This document shows positions 1 through 7,069 of a stretch of DNA of 13,796 bases, one piece after another. Under the pieces are notes generated by a model. That model was given only the letters and a program-made list of their open reading frames with translations. It did no database searches and had not been told where the DNA came from. The stretch comes from Clostridiales bacterium (GTDB lineage Bacteria; Bacillota; Clostridia; Christensenellales; CAG-138). The DNA is taken from NCBI GenBank assembly GCA_012511925.1, contig JAAZFD010000028.1:1-13796 (forward strand), in the 5' to 3' direction. Each line of letters begins with the position of its first letter. Within the stretch, counting starts at the first letter, position 1. A program made the translations under genes and the position numbers.

Positions 1-951
1 GGTAAGCACTTCCAAAACCTTATCCGCCTTGGCTTTGATTTTGCTTTTTTCTCCTACATTTTTTTGCAGAACTATAAACTCATCACCGCCTAATCGTGCG
101 ACAATATCATTATCGCTGAACTGTGCCTTTAGCCTTTCTGCAATTAAACTTAAAATGCTATCGCCTGCAATATGTCCTACGGCATAGTTTACATCATGGA
201 AATTATCTAAATCCAATAAATATAGTGCGTGTGTACCCTGTTTCCCCTCATATTGCAGAAACTCACTTATAGCGGCTTTCGCAGGGCGGTTGGATAACAG
301 CCCAGTTAGTGAATCGCTTGAAGCTATTTGCTGCAACCTTAGCATCTCAAGTTTTTGGTTGTTAATGTTTATTATTCTACCTACAATGCTTACCGGCTTT
401 CCGTTTAGTTCAAAGAAGGTTTGCGCCTCGATTTTGTGCCATACAAGCGAGCCGTTGGGCATAATAAAGCGGTATTCAGCAGAAGAATACTTTGCGCCTT
501 TTAGTAGGTTTTGTGCAAAGCGAGCTATGTTCATTAAGTCGTCTGGAAAAATATTGGGGTTGGTTTGACCAAATTCGCTTAGCTTTTTGTAGTGCGGCAT
601 TTTGCCCAAAATAGCTTCGTAATTCTCATCGAATGTCAACTCGTTTGTTTCGTGGCTACACTCAAAGAAAATGCTGCCAAATACCTTGTTTGCTACCTCG
701 TAGTTTGAAATACGCCTTTGCATGGACTCGTTTTCAAGGTTTAATGCCCTTATTCTTAAAATGTTGTTAGAAACGATAAAGCCAAATACGATTAAAGCGA
801 GCAGAACAACTCCGCCTATGGTAATGTAATCACGGAAAATGGGGTCTTGATTTTCAATAATACCCTTTGCGAATGAAATTTTAGGCAACAAAAAAACAGT
901 CAGCACGAAACATACCAACATAATAAATGATTTTTGAGTAAAACTTTTCAT
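1..951 (-). CDS. PAS-GGDEF diguanylate cyclase, membrane-anchored (C-terminus cut by window edge)
   Basis: Makes the second messenger c-di-GMP from two GTP (family knowledge). The visible 317 residues begin MKSFTQKS and have a hydrophobic N-terminal segment (about 9-27), a second transmembrane helix (about 41-62), a PAS-like region (about 85-200, with a PAC-like stretch containing SSAEYRFIMPNGSLVWHKIE) and a GGDEF domain from about residue 210. Active-site motifs are present: DSLTGLLSNR, DLDNFHDVNY, GHIAGD and a canonical RLGGDEF (GGDEF at bases 76-90), so catalysis is likely. The RxxD inhibitory site just before GGDEF has Ser in place of Arg (SDND), so product inhibition through that site is probably lost. 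The ATG at 951 is the first start in frame; the ribosome site (AAGGG) is weak. The gene runs off the window, so a further C-terminal domain such as EAL cannot be excluded. A perfect 16-bp palindrome lies just upstream. Confidence 0.9.
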   Translation of the reverse strand, partial: MKSFTQKSFIMLVCFVLTVFLLPKISFAKGIIENQDPIFRDYITIGGVVLLALIVFGFIVSNNILRIRALNLENESMQRRISNYEVANKVFGSIFFECSHETNELTFDENYEAILGKMPHYKKLSEFGQTNPNIFPDDLMNIARFAQNLLKGAKYSSAEYRFIMPNGSLVWHKIEAQTFFELNGKPVSIVGRIININNQKLEMLRLQQIASSDSLTGLLSNRPAKAAISEFLQYEGKQGTHALYLLDLDNFHDVNYAVGHIAGDSILSLIAERLKAQFSDNDIVARLGGDEFIVLQKNVGEKSKIKAKADKVLEVLT

Positions 952-959
952 GCGCACCC

Positions 960-975
960 TTGGTAATATTACCAA
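960..975. promoter_or_regulatory. Perfect 16-bp palindrome, candidate operator of the GGDEF gene
   Basis: TTGGTAATATTACCAA is a perfect inverted repeat centred about 17 bases upstream of the GGDEF gene's ATG. It lies between a TATAAT-like -10 element and the ribosome site, around the expected transcription start, where a dimeric repressor could act. The DNA-binding protein is not identifiable from this window. Confidence 0.45.
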
Positions 976-977
976 AT

Positions 978-983
978 ATTATA
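978..983 (-). promoter_or_regulatory. Candidate -10 box for the GGDEF gene
   Basis: Read on the - strand this is TATAAT, 27 bases before the start codon. The matching -35 position (TGTGAT at 1001-1006, 17-base spacer) is a poor fit, so the promoter may need an activator or be a chance match in AT-rich DNA. Confidence 0.35.
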
Positions 984-1127
984 TTATTCTACTTTATTTT
1001 ATCACACTTTTTATAATGGCGCAATAGTTTTATTCAATAGGTTTGTTTTTGAATTTTATTGTAACGTAAAATCAAACTTATGGCATTGATTAGTATTTCA
1101 GAACTCAGTGCTTAGTCAAAAATGTAG

Positions 1128-1149
1128 GGGAGGATTTTGCTGTCCTTCC
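1128..1149 (-). terminator. Weak hairpin after dapB, possible terminator or repeat remnant
   Basis: Seven-base arms GGGAGGA and TCCTTCC with one G/T pair and an 8-base loop. On the - strand the stem is followed after a few bases by TTTTT, so it could end the dapB operon about 60 bases past the stop. The flanking TGTAGGGG resembles the end of a second imperfect inverted repeat at 9171-9197, so it may instead be a decayed intergenic repeat. The rest of the 255-base gap (952-1206) shows no gene. Confidence 0.35.
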
Positions 1150-1206
1150 GTAGTTTTAGCAATTAGCTGTTAGTGGATGCTGTGTTTTGCTGTTTTTCGC
1201 ATTGTA

Positions 1207-2412
1207 TTACAAATCTAAATTTTCGGCAATCGCATTTACAGCAATGGGTACAAACTCAGATATGATTCCAACCGCAATTTTGGTTTCGCTTGTGGTAACA
1301 ATCAAAGGCTCTATTCCTGCATGGTTCAAAACTTCAAAAACCTGTGCCGCTATGCCATGACGCATTTCCATTCCAACACCCTCTACTGTCAACTTCGTGA
1401 TGTCGTCATACTCAACGATTTTCATATCCTTATGAGTGTTTTTAAGCGAGCTCAAAGCGTTTAATGCCTCGTAAAGCTGTTTGTTTCGAACCGTTAAGCT
1501 AACCCTGCCCAAACCTGCTTGACTTATCATATCCACAAAAACTGATGCGTTTGACAGTGCTAAAAATACATGGCATATCCCGTTTTTGGTGTCGTTAAGG
1601 TTGGAAATCTCTATCAGGGCTTGCTCGTCTGTTACATAAAGGTTCGATAAAACCTCGTTTTCCAACACAATATCCTGCATACTGTAAAGCCCTGCCTGCA
1701 TAGACACCATAAACTTAGCAGCCCTCAAGCCGCCCAATGCAAAAACCTGCTTTGAATATGCTTTGTGATTGATTTCTAAAATCTCGTCTGTTCCTATAAA
1801 ATATACCTCATGCTCGCCCACGATAGTGCCGCCACGAACCGAGTGAATACCCAGCTCGCTTTGCTTTCTGCGTTCAGTTTTCGTGTATCTGCCGTAGGTG
1901 TATTTCTTGCCCTCGGGGTATTTTGAGCTTATTGCATCTGCCAACATAAGCGCTGTTCCGCTTGGGGCATCAACCTTTAAGTGATGGTGCTTTTCTACTA
2001 TTTCAGGCTCAAAGCCAACTCCAAGCGTTGCGGCGGCAGATTTTACAAGCTGTAGCTGCAAATTCACACCCAAGGACATATTTCCAGAAATAAAAATAGG
2101 AACGCTATTTGCATAAGTATCTATAAAACGCTTATCCTCTTCGGAAAAGCCTGTTGTACCGATTATATAGGGAATTTTTTTCTCCTTGCAATAGGGCAAA
2201 ACGCTGTATATGGCTTTGGGACGGGTAAAATCTATTACAGCATCAGCTTTTTCTATGATTTCCTCGATACTTTTGTATGTGGGAAAATCAAATTTAACAT
2301 CGCTTGAAGAAACGCCTGCAACGATTGAAAACTCATTTGCGTTATTCTTCACAGCGGTTGCTATCGCTTGACCCATCTTACCATTTGCACCTATTAGGAT
2401 TAGCTTTATCAC
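1207..2412 (-). CDS. dapB: 4-hydroxy-tetrahydrodipicolinate reductase fused to two C-terminal ACT domains
   Basis: Catalyses the NAD(P)H-dependent DapB step of the diaminopimelate/lysine pathway, which also supplies the dipicolinate branch in spore formers. DapB features: nucleotide-binding GANGKMG (8-14), VIDFTRP (59-65), GTTGFS (85-90), SGNMSLGVN (109-117) and the active-site signature with HHH (142-144), Lys146 and DAPSGTA (148-154). DapB is normally about 250-270 residues; this protein is 401. Residues about 256-401 resemble the tandem ACT region of aspartokinase: a first ACT with VFVDMISQAG then RVSLTVRN, and a second beginning ITKLTVEGVGM and containing GIAAQVFEVLNHAGIEP and TTSETKIAV. 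There is no frameshift or stop at the junction. ACT domains bind amino acids, so allosteric control by lysine or a related amino acid is a natural inference. The start codon is GTG (bases 2412-2410) with AAAGGGG upstream, 11 bases after the asparaginase stop; the last gene of the operon. Confidence 0.93.
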   Translation of the reverse strand: MIKLILIGANGKMGQAIATAVKNNANEFSIVAGVSSSDVKFDFPTYKSIEEIIEKADAVIDFTRPKAIYSVLPYCKEKKIPYIIGTTGFSEEDKRFIDTYANSVPIFISGNMSLGVNLQLQLVKSAAATLGVGFEPEIVEKHHHLKVDAPSGTALMLADAISSKYPEGKKYTYGRYTKTERRKQSELGIHSVRGGTIVGEHEVYFIGTDEILEINHKAYSKQVFALGGLRAAKFMVSMQAGLYSMQDIVLENEVLSNLYVTDEQALIEISNLNDTKNGICHVFLALSNASVFVDMISQAGLGRVSLTVRNKQLYEALNALSSLKNTHKDMKIVEYDDITKLTVEGVGMEMRHGIAAQVFEVLNHAGIEPLIVTTSETKIAVGIISEFVPIAVNAIAENLDL

Positions 2413-2423
2413 ATTATTCCCCT

Positions 2424-3452
2424 TTATAAAGTAATTTCGCCGCAGAAATTCGTAGAGAAAATCTCGTTCACCTTCTCAATTCTCTGTTCGGTTGGCAATG
2501 GAGAAGTTGCGCCCAAAGCCCACATTAGCTTTGTAACTGCCGCTTCGGTCGTCATATCGTGAGCGGAAATCGCACCTGCATTCAAAAGCCGTCTGCTAAC
2601 TGCGTACACATCCAAAGCAGATGTTTCGTAAAGACATTGCGAGGTTAGCACAACGCAAACTCCGTTTTTCATTAAAAACTCAAGCGCTTCGTTATGGTCT
2701 CGCCTTATGTTATGAACTCCGCCTAAGCCAAAGCCCTCAACTACAACTCCCAAAAGATTGCACGAAAGCGAGCATTTTATGAAATCCGCACTCATGCCAG
2801 GTATTAGCTTTATCAGCGCAACATTTGGGTTTATCGCATCGGAGATAGGCGTTTCGCCATTGCTTTTAAGAGTATATTCGCTTATAAAAATTATTTGCCT
2901 GTTTTTTATCTCTGCAATTTTAGGAAGATTTATCGATTCAAATGCATAATATGAAACCGTTCTTGTTTTTACCGCTCTACAGCCTAATATTACATCTCCG
3001 CCAAAGCAGATATACACGCCTGCTTTCAAGCCCTGTGCGGCTATAATTGAGTCGTAAAGGTTGATTCTGCCGTCTGAATCCTCGTTAATAATGGGAAGCT
3101 GTGCGCCTGTAATCACAATCGGAATATCCGTGCCACGCAACATAAACGAAAGTATGGAAGCGGTGTATGCCATTGTGTCCGTTCCATGCGTTACAACTAT
3201 TCCTGCATACTCCTTTGTGTTTATGCTTCTTAGAATTTCGTTGGCGATTATTTGCCATTCCTCGGGCTGAATATTCGATGAATCCATGCTGAATAGGTCA
3301 AGGCAATCAATAGAGTCTGTATCCGCCTCGATTATTCGCAGCATTTCGAGCGCACTCAAGCCGGGAGCAAGCCCCTGCTCGGTAGGAACGCAAGCAATAG
3401 TTCCGCCTGTTGAAATCAGCTTTATTTTCTTATTCTCAGAAAGGCAAATCAT
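2424..3452 (-). CDS. ansA: Type I (cytoplasmic) L-asparaginase
   Basis: Hydrolyses L-asparagine to L-aspartate and ammonia in the cytoplasm. Asparaginase signatures are intact: STGGTIA (14-20) with the first catalytic Thr, a DSSN stretch (57-60), and VVTHGTDTMAY (86-96) carrying the second Thr-Asp pair. GAQLPI and a Lys-containing AVKTRTVSYY segment follow as in type I enzymes. The length of 342 fits the family, and no signal peptide is seen. The ATG at 3452 is the first possible start because a stop lies directly before it in frame. It overlaps the 3' end of the signal peptidase gene by 17 bases, suggesting translational coupling; the nearest ribosome site (GTGAGG) is about 12 bases away. 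Its product aspartate is the precursor of the pathway that contains the next gene, dapB. A glutaminase or Glu-tRNA(Gln) amidotransferase GatD-like role is less likely from length and context. Confidence 0.9.
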   Translation of the reverse strand: MICLSENKKIKLISTGGTIACVPTEQGLAPGLSALEMLRIIEADTDSIDCLDLFSMDSSNIQPEEWQIIANEILRSINTKEYAGIVVTHGTDTMAYTASILSFMLRGTDIPIVITGAQLPIINEDSDGRINLYDSIIAAQGLKAGVYICFGGDVILGCRAVKTRTVSYYAFESINLPKIAEIKNRQIIFISEYTLKSNGETPISDAINPNVALIKLIPGMSADFIKCSLSCNLLGVVVEGFGLGGVHNIRRDHNEALEFLMKNGVCVVLTSQCLYETSALDVYAVSRRLLNAGAISAHDMTTEAAVTKLMWALGATSPLPTEQRIEKVNEIFSTNFCGEITL

Positions 3453-4062
3453 TTATACAATTAACCTCACGAAGATTCTTTATAGGAGATATAACCCCCA
3501 GCACATGACCCACAATTCGCTTAATGGGAATAGAGCCAACCTCTTTTAGTCTGCTGTCGCCACTGTTGTTTCGGTTGTCGCCCATTACGAATACCTCACC
3601 GTCTGGAATTTCGTATTCGGGGAAATTGCCGTTGATATGCCCCAACCAATACTCGCTTTCGTCTAACTTTTCGCCATTGATGTAAACTGCACCCTCTTTA
3701 ACTGAAATCGTTTCACCGGGCAAGCCAATAATCCTTTTTACGAATGTTTCGTTGGGGTCAGCTCTGTTCGGAAAATAGCAGATTATAATATCGCCACGCT
3801 CGGGTGTAGAAAACCAATACGAAACCTTTTCCACAAGCATATTTTCGGTGTCGATAAGTGTGGGCTGCATAGAAACGCCGTCAACCTTTATAGGCTCAAA
3901 TATGAACATACGAAGTGCAAACACCGCAATCACAACCATTAGCAATGTGATAATAAAGTCGGTGTAGTCAGCAACCTTGTAGGATTTTTCGTTTTTGTGT
4001 TTCCCCATAGCGGCGGAAGAAAGCCTTGATTTTAATCTCATACTTCTAAAATACCTTTGCAT
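3436..4062 (-). CDS. lepB: Signal peptidase I (SipS/LepB type)
   Basis: Membrane-bound serine protease that removes signal peptides from exported proteins. A single N-terminal membrane helix (about 34-55) is followed by the catalytic regions: VDGVSMQPTL with Ser64, ERGDIIICY (box C), FVKRIIGLPGE with the general-base Lys109, and the MGDNRNNSGDSR box (160-171). Length 208 and one TM helix match Gram-positive SipS rather than the longer E. coli LepB. The ATG at 4062 starts two bases after the stop of the DUF951 gene, with an AAAGAG ribosome site inside that gene; Met8 is a possible alternative start. It could process the exported proteins seen elsewhere in the window. Confidence 0.95.
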   Translation of the reverse strand: MQRYFRSMRLKSRLSSAAMGKHKNEKSYKVADYTDFIITLLMVVIAVFALRMFIFEPIKVDGVSMQPTLIDTENMLVEKVSYWFSTPERGDIIICYFPNRADPNETFVKRIIGLPGETISVKEGAVYINGEKLDESEYWLGHINGNFPEYEIPDGEVFVMGDNRNNSGDSRLKEVGSIPIKRIVGHVLGVISPIKNLREVNCINDLPF

Positions 4063-4064
4063 AA

Positions 4065-4265
4065 TTACTCTTTCTCATGCTCTGTTTTAATTAGCTTTTT
4101 AGCCGACTTCAAAAAGTCCTGCCTATCGAGCATAATTATACGATTGCATTGTACGCATTTTATTTTTATGTCGCAGCCGACACGAACTATAACCCATTCG
4201 TTCCCACCGCAGGCATGCTTCTTTTTCAGAACCACGTGGTCGTTCAAACCAAAATAGTCTAACAT
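4065..4265 (-). CDS. DUF951 family small protein
   Basis: A 66-residue protein matching the DUF951 pattern: basic KKKHACGGNEW (13-23), RVGCDIKIKC (28-37) and CVQCNR (37-42) with a Cys pair, then a short basic tail. The Cys residues at 19, 37 and 40 suggest metal or nucleic-acid binding, but the function of the family is not known to me. The ATG follows two consecutive in-frame stops (TAA TAA ATG) at the end of the upstream gene, with AAAGGG seven bases before it. It is the second gene of the operon behind the promoter at 4853-4881. Family recognition is by remembered pattern, not by search. Confidence 0.85.
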   Translation of the reverse strand: MLDYFGLNDHVVLKKKHACGGNEWVIVRVGCDIKIKCVQCNRIIMLDRQDFLKSAKKLIKTEHEKE

Positions 4266-4268
4266 TTA

Positions 4269-4829
4269 TTAGCCCTTAAAGTCAATAGTGGCGGCTATGT
4301 AGCGTAGTAGCTTGTCGCTTGGGGAAATCATTACGCATTGGTTTTCGCCATACACCAGCTTCTTTGAATCTTTGGGAGTAATAGTCGCCACAAGCGTTTT
4401 TTTGCATTTATAATCGCCCTCATACAAGCCTTTAAGCTCATCAGGCGCAATCTCTATTAGAATGTTTGCCACTCCGCCAACATAGCTTTCAATAACAAGC
4501 GTGTTTTTGGGGTAGGTTTCAAGTAGGTTTTTTAACGATTCAATGGAGATTCCAAACTCAGTAGCAATTTTCTCCTGCTCCTGCTCTGATAGCTCTTCGC
4601 CTGTAAAAAAACTATATCTATATGCTTTTAGCTTTGTTTTGTAGAACCTAATCGCCAAATACACTATCATAAGCACGATTAAAGCCTGCATCACCATGGC
4701 TACCACAGGCGCTAATGTAGCTAATTTAACAGCAACGATTTCGATTACCGCAACTATTAAAACAGCAATCAAAATGGCAACTATGTCTTGCTTTTCGTTT
4801 CGGGGTATTTCGTTTATTTCAAAATACAT
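4269..4829 (-). CDS. Unknown two-TM membrane protein, first gene of the lepB-ansA-dapB operon
   Basis: I do not recognise this 186-residue protein. A short hydrophilic N-terminus (1-14) precedes two adjacent hydrophobic helices (about 15-37 and 40-62), then a basic stretch (KTKLKAYRY) and a cytoplasm-or-exterior domain of about 115 residues. That domain contains an EELSEQEQEKIATEFGIS helix pair and a beta-rich end (TLVIESYVGG, TLVATITPKD). The ATG at 4829 has a strong AAGGGGG ribosome site and lies 24 bases downstream of a good sigma-A-type -10 box, so it is the promoter-proximal gene of a five-gene operon. No catalytic motif is visible. Confidence 0.8.
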   Translation of the reverse strand: MYFEINEIPRNEKQDIVAILIAVLIVAVIEIVAVKLATLAPVVAMVMQALIVLMIVYLAIRFYKTKLKAYRYSFFTGEELSEQEQEKIATEFGISIESLKNLLETYPKNTLVIESYVGGVANILIEIAPDELKGLYEGDYKCKKTLVATITPKDSKKLVYGENQCVMISPSDKLLRYIAATIDFKG

Positions 4830-4852
4830 ATATTCCCCCTTATTTTTGACTT

Positions 4853-4881
4853 ATTATATACCAAGAACTGTGTTTAGGCAA
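4853..4881 (-). promoter_or_regulatory. Sigma-A-type promoter of the five-gene operon
   Basis: On the - strand: TTGCCT (4881-4876), exactly 17 bases, then TATAAT (4858-4853). It is followed by an AAGGGGG ribosome site and the ATG at 4829. It abuts the 3' end of tadA, so tadA read-through could add to operon expression. It probably drives the genes from 4829 down to dapB, as they are separated by at most 11 bases or overlap. Confidence 0.7.
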
Positions 4882-4883
4882 AC

Positions 4884-5336
4884 TCACTTTCTGAGCGTTT
4901 GAAAAAACGAAAGCAGTAGCTCGCTACATTCTTGCTCTTTTACTCCGCCTATTACCCTTGTGTTTGCCCGCATCAGCTTTAGTAGGTTCAGCCTTGAAAA
5001 CGCACAGCCAAAGCGTTCGTCATACGCCCCGAACACAAGCGTACTTATGCGGTAGTTGGCTATTGCGCCTGCACACATTCCACAAGGCTCTAAGGTTGAA
5101 AACAGGGTGCATTTTTCTAAAACCCTTGAACCAAGCAGATTATTCGCCTTTTCAAGTGCAAGCAATTCCGCATGAGCGCTTGCAGATTTTCTGCTTTCTA
5201 TTTCGTTATGAGCAAAAGAAATTACTTCATTTTCGTACACGATTATTGCTCCAACAGGAATTTCGCCCGAATCGTAGGCGATTTTTGCCTGCTGTAACGC
5301 TAAATCCATGTAATTTTCGTATTTTAGTATCCGCAT
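4884..5336 (-). CDS. tadA: tRNA-specific adenosine deaminase
   Basis: Zinc-dependent deaminase that converts A34 to inosine in the anticodon wobble position of tRNA-Arg(ACG). The cytidine-deaminase-fold motifs are complete: HAE (55-57, zinc ligand His and proton-shuttling Glu) and PCGMC (84-88, two zinc Cys). GEIPVGAIIV (24-33) and the AHNEIES segment fit TadA better than guanine or cytosine deaminases. Length 150 is typical. The ATG at 5336 follows GGAGTG at good spacing; Met10 is the only nearby alternative. It is transcribed divergently from the small + strand gene at 5469 and has its own promoter-like sequence at 5364-5392. Confidence 0.92.
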   Translation of the reverse strand: MRILKYENYMDLALQQAKIAYDSGEIPVGAIIVYENEVISFAHNEIESRKSASAHAELLALEKANNLLGSRVLEKCTLFSTLEPCGMCAGAIANYRISTLVFGAYDERFGCAFSRLNLLKLMRANTRVIGGVKEQECSELLLSFFQTLRK

Positions 5337-5363
5337 TTACACTCCAAATTTCTACTATCATCA

Positions 5364-5392
5364 ATAATATAGTTTGGAAATAAAAAAATCAA
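5364..5392 (-). promoter_or_regulatory. Candidate sigma-A-type promoter of tadA
   Basis: On the - strand: TTGATT (5392-5387), 17-base spacer, TATTAT (5369-5364), about 28 bases before the tadA start. Matches are 4/6 and 5/6 to consensus. It lies in the 132-base region shared with the divergent + strand gene. Confidence 0.55.
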
Positions 5393-5468
5393 TCAAATTT
5401 AGAGCACAAGGGGCATAATATAGTCCAAATCTCTTGGGGTTTGATAAAAAATTAAGAAGGTTTTTGAT

Positions 5469-5765
5469 ATGCTTGATGGCTTTGAAACATTTTGCGAAAA
5501 GGGAGGTGAGGGAAAAGGTATGATGACATTCTGCGAACAGAAGAGCAAGGAGGCAATAAACCTTTGCGACGGTGCTAAACTTGGTAATGTATGCGACTTG
5601 GAGATTGAAGATAAAACAGGCAAGATTGAGGCTATTATAGTTCCAGGTCCATGCCGTTTTTTTGGTCTGCTGCGTAGCGATGAAGAACTTGTTATTCCGT
5701 TCTGTAAGATTACTAAGATAGGCGAGGACTGTATTTTGGTTGAGGTGAGGGACGTGAGAGATTAG
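5469..5765 (+). CDS. YlmC/YmxH family PRC-barrel-like small protein
   Basis: The only + strand gene. From about residue 20 the protein follows the YlmC/YmxH pattern: SKEAINLCDGAKLGNVCDLEI, then KIEAIIVPG, FFGLLRSDEELVIPF and ITKIGEDCILVEV, a compact beta-barrel of PRC type. In Bacillus and Clostridia members are small and often linked to sporulation, with no known biochemical activity. The start is uncertain. ATG at 5469 has AAGAAGG eight bases upstream; the family normally begins near Met18/Met19 (bases 5520 and 5523), which have GAGGG and GGAGG upstream. I favour 5520. CATAATA at 5414-5420 resembles a spore-sigma -10 box, but no -35 partner is evident. A hairpin terminator follows at 5800-5825. 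Confidence 0.85.
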   Translation: MLDGFETFCEKGGEGKGMMTFCEQKSKEAINLCDGAKLGNVCDLEIEDKTGKIEAIIVPGPCRFFGLLRSDEELVIPFCKITKIGEDCILVEVRDVRD

Positions 5766-5799
5766 TAAAAAATTTATGATAGCGCATTTTGAAAAGTTT

Positions 5800-5825
5800 G
5801 GGGCAACCATAACTTTGATTGCCCC
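5800..5825. terminator. Hairpin between convergent genes, likely shared terminator
   Basis: Arms GGGGCAA and TTGCCCC with a 12-base loop sit 35 bases after the + strand gene's stop and 10 bases after the stop of the - strand gene at 5836. On the + strand the stem is followed by ATAGTTTGTT and on the - strand by AAACTTTTC; neither T tract is ideal, but the position between converging genes fits a two-way terminator. Confidence 0.65.
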
Positions 5826-5835
5826 ATAGTTTGTT

Positions 5836-7008
5836 CTACGCTTTAAAACTCTCTTCTCCGATTATTCGTTTGCACTCCCTTTCATTTTCTACCGAAAAAC
5901 CAATCAATGCGTTGGGACAGCGCCTTGATATTTCGCCCAAAATAGCCAGTTCCAATGGTCTGCCTATCGAATCTCGCTTAATGACTTTCTTTCTTGCTTG
6001 TGTTAGAAACTCAAAGGTTTTATTGTTTATTATGCAAATGTCAACCTGTTGTGTCTCTCCTGTTGGGATAAAGTTTACCGAATGATTTACTATTCGCTTA
6101 TACGCCCAAACAATATCTTCGTAGCGAATAATAACCCCTGTCTTTTCGCTATAGAAAAATGTATCTGTAAAGGCAAGCCTTGAAACAGGGTCGGTTTTTA
6201 CATAACCGTTTAGAATGTCATTAACATAGTTCAATGAATCTGTTTGAATCAAGCGCTTAACGCTGTTTATTGCTTGCTTAGGCCAATAAATCCAAAGGAA
6301 TATTAAGAAAAACACCGAAAACGCCATTAGCAAAGCACGTATGAATGAAGTGTTCTCACCTATCGGGTCGTATGTTGTATCTAAATAGTATTTTCCGAAA
6401 TAGGTTTCAAACTGCTCCTTGTTTTCAATATCTTCAAGGTCTTCGATTACAAAACCTCTAATGTCGTTGGGAATTGTTCGGGGCATACCCACCAATTTTA
6501 CAGCACTGCTTCTGCCATTCACCAACGAATTATAAGCGGAATGTTTCTCTGAAATTTTGATTATGCCCGTAACTTGCTCGGTTGAATAAATAGCAAAAAT
6601 ATATGTGTTCGATTCTTCGGCAAAGGGGAATATTTCTGAAACGCTAACTTCAGAATATTCTGCGCTTGTCATTATTTGAGGCACAAACGCAATCGGAGTA
6701 GGCACCTCGATTTCCTTATTCGCTTCTGAAATGAGAAAATAGACAGTTGTAAACGCTATGGCAAAATAAACAGCTAAGAAAATAAAAAATTTCCGCAATC
6801 GGTTTTTGAATAACTTGTTTACGATAAAGTTCACGCTTTCGCCTGTAATATCGGTATCATAATTCTTCGGCGTGAAGCTGGAATCCGCTGAGCTTGAACT
6901 CCGCTGGGAATCCGTGTTTTCGTGAGTCGTGAAGCTAATACAGCTGCATTTTTCACAAAACCTTGCATTATCCACGCATTCATTTCCACAGTAAACGCAT
7001 TTTTTCAT
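5836..7008 (-). CDS. Unknown membrane protein with N-terminal zinc ribbon
   Basis: A 390-residue protein I do not recognise. Residues 1-23 form a zinc-ribbon pattern with CVYC (4-7) and CEKC (18-21), expected to bind one zinc. A Ser-rich linker (30-50) leads to a first TM helix (about 73-94), a domain of about 130 residues between the helices (96-222), a second TM helix (about 224-242, SFIRALLMAFSVFFLIFLWIYW region), then a C-terminal domain of about 145 residues with TGVIIRYEDIVWAYKR and ISRRCPNALIGFS. If both helices span the membrane, the zinc ribbon and C-terminal domain share the cytoplasmic side and the middle domain is outside. Start: ATG at 7008 with GGAGG five bases upstream. No promoter is clear in the gap to the next gene upstream, which ends in a terminator hairpin. 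Confidence 0.8.
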   Translation of the reverse strand: MKKCVYCGNECVDNARFCEKCSCISFTTHENTDSQRSSSSADSSFTPKNYDTDITGESVNFIVNKLFKNRLRKFFIFLAVYFAIAFTTVYFLISEANKEIEVPTPIAFVPQIMTSAEYSEVSVSEIFPFAEESNTYIFAIYSTEQVTGIIKISEKHSAYNSLVNGRSSAVKLVGMPRTIPNDIRGFVIEDLEDIENKEQFETYFGKYYLDTTYDPIGENTSFIRALLMAFSVFFLIFLWIYWPKQAINSVKRLIQTDSLNYVNDILNGYVKTDPVSRLAFTDTFFYSEKTGVIIRYEDIVWAYKRIVNHSVNFIPTGETQQVDICIINNKTFEFLTQARKKVIKRDSIGRPLELAILGEISRRCPNALIGFSVENERECKRIIGEESFKA

Positions 7009-7069
7009 ATTGCCTCCTCTTGCTGTTTGAATTGATTAGTATTTTTTTAAAATCAGAATTTAAAATACT

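Noticed and set aside
290..568. 92-residue + strand open frame over the PAS-GGDEF gene
   Set aside because: The - strand reads as a continuous PAS-GGDEF protein; the + strand frame is a chance shadow.
4958..5383. 141-residue + strand open frame over tadA
   Set aside because: It is the antisense shadow of a gene with complete deaminase motifs and lacks a ribosome site.
5411..5420. Spore-sigma (SigF/SigG) promoter for the YlmC/YmxH-like gene
   Set aside because: The -10-like GGGCATAATA is suggestive, but no GHATR or GYWTA -35 element is found at the required spacing.
5361..5810. 149-residue - strand open frame antisense to the YlmC/YmxH-like gene
   Set aside because: Its composition has no family pattern, no good ribosome site, and the opposite strand encodes a recognisable protein. 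The nested 74-residue frame is rejected for the same reason.
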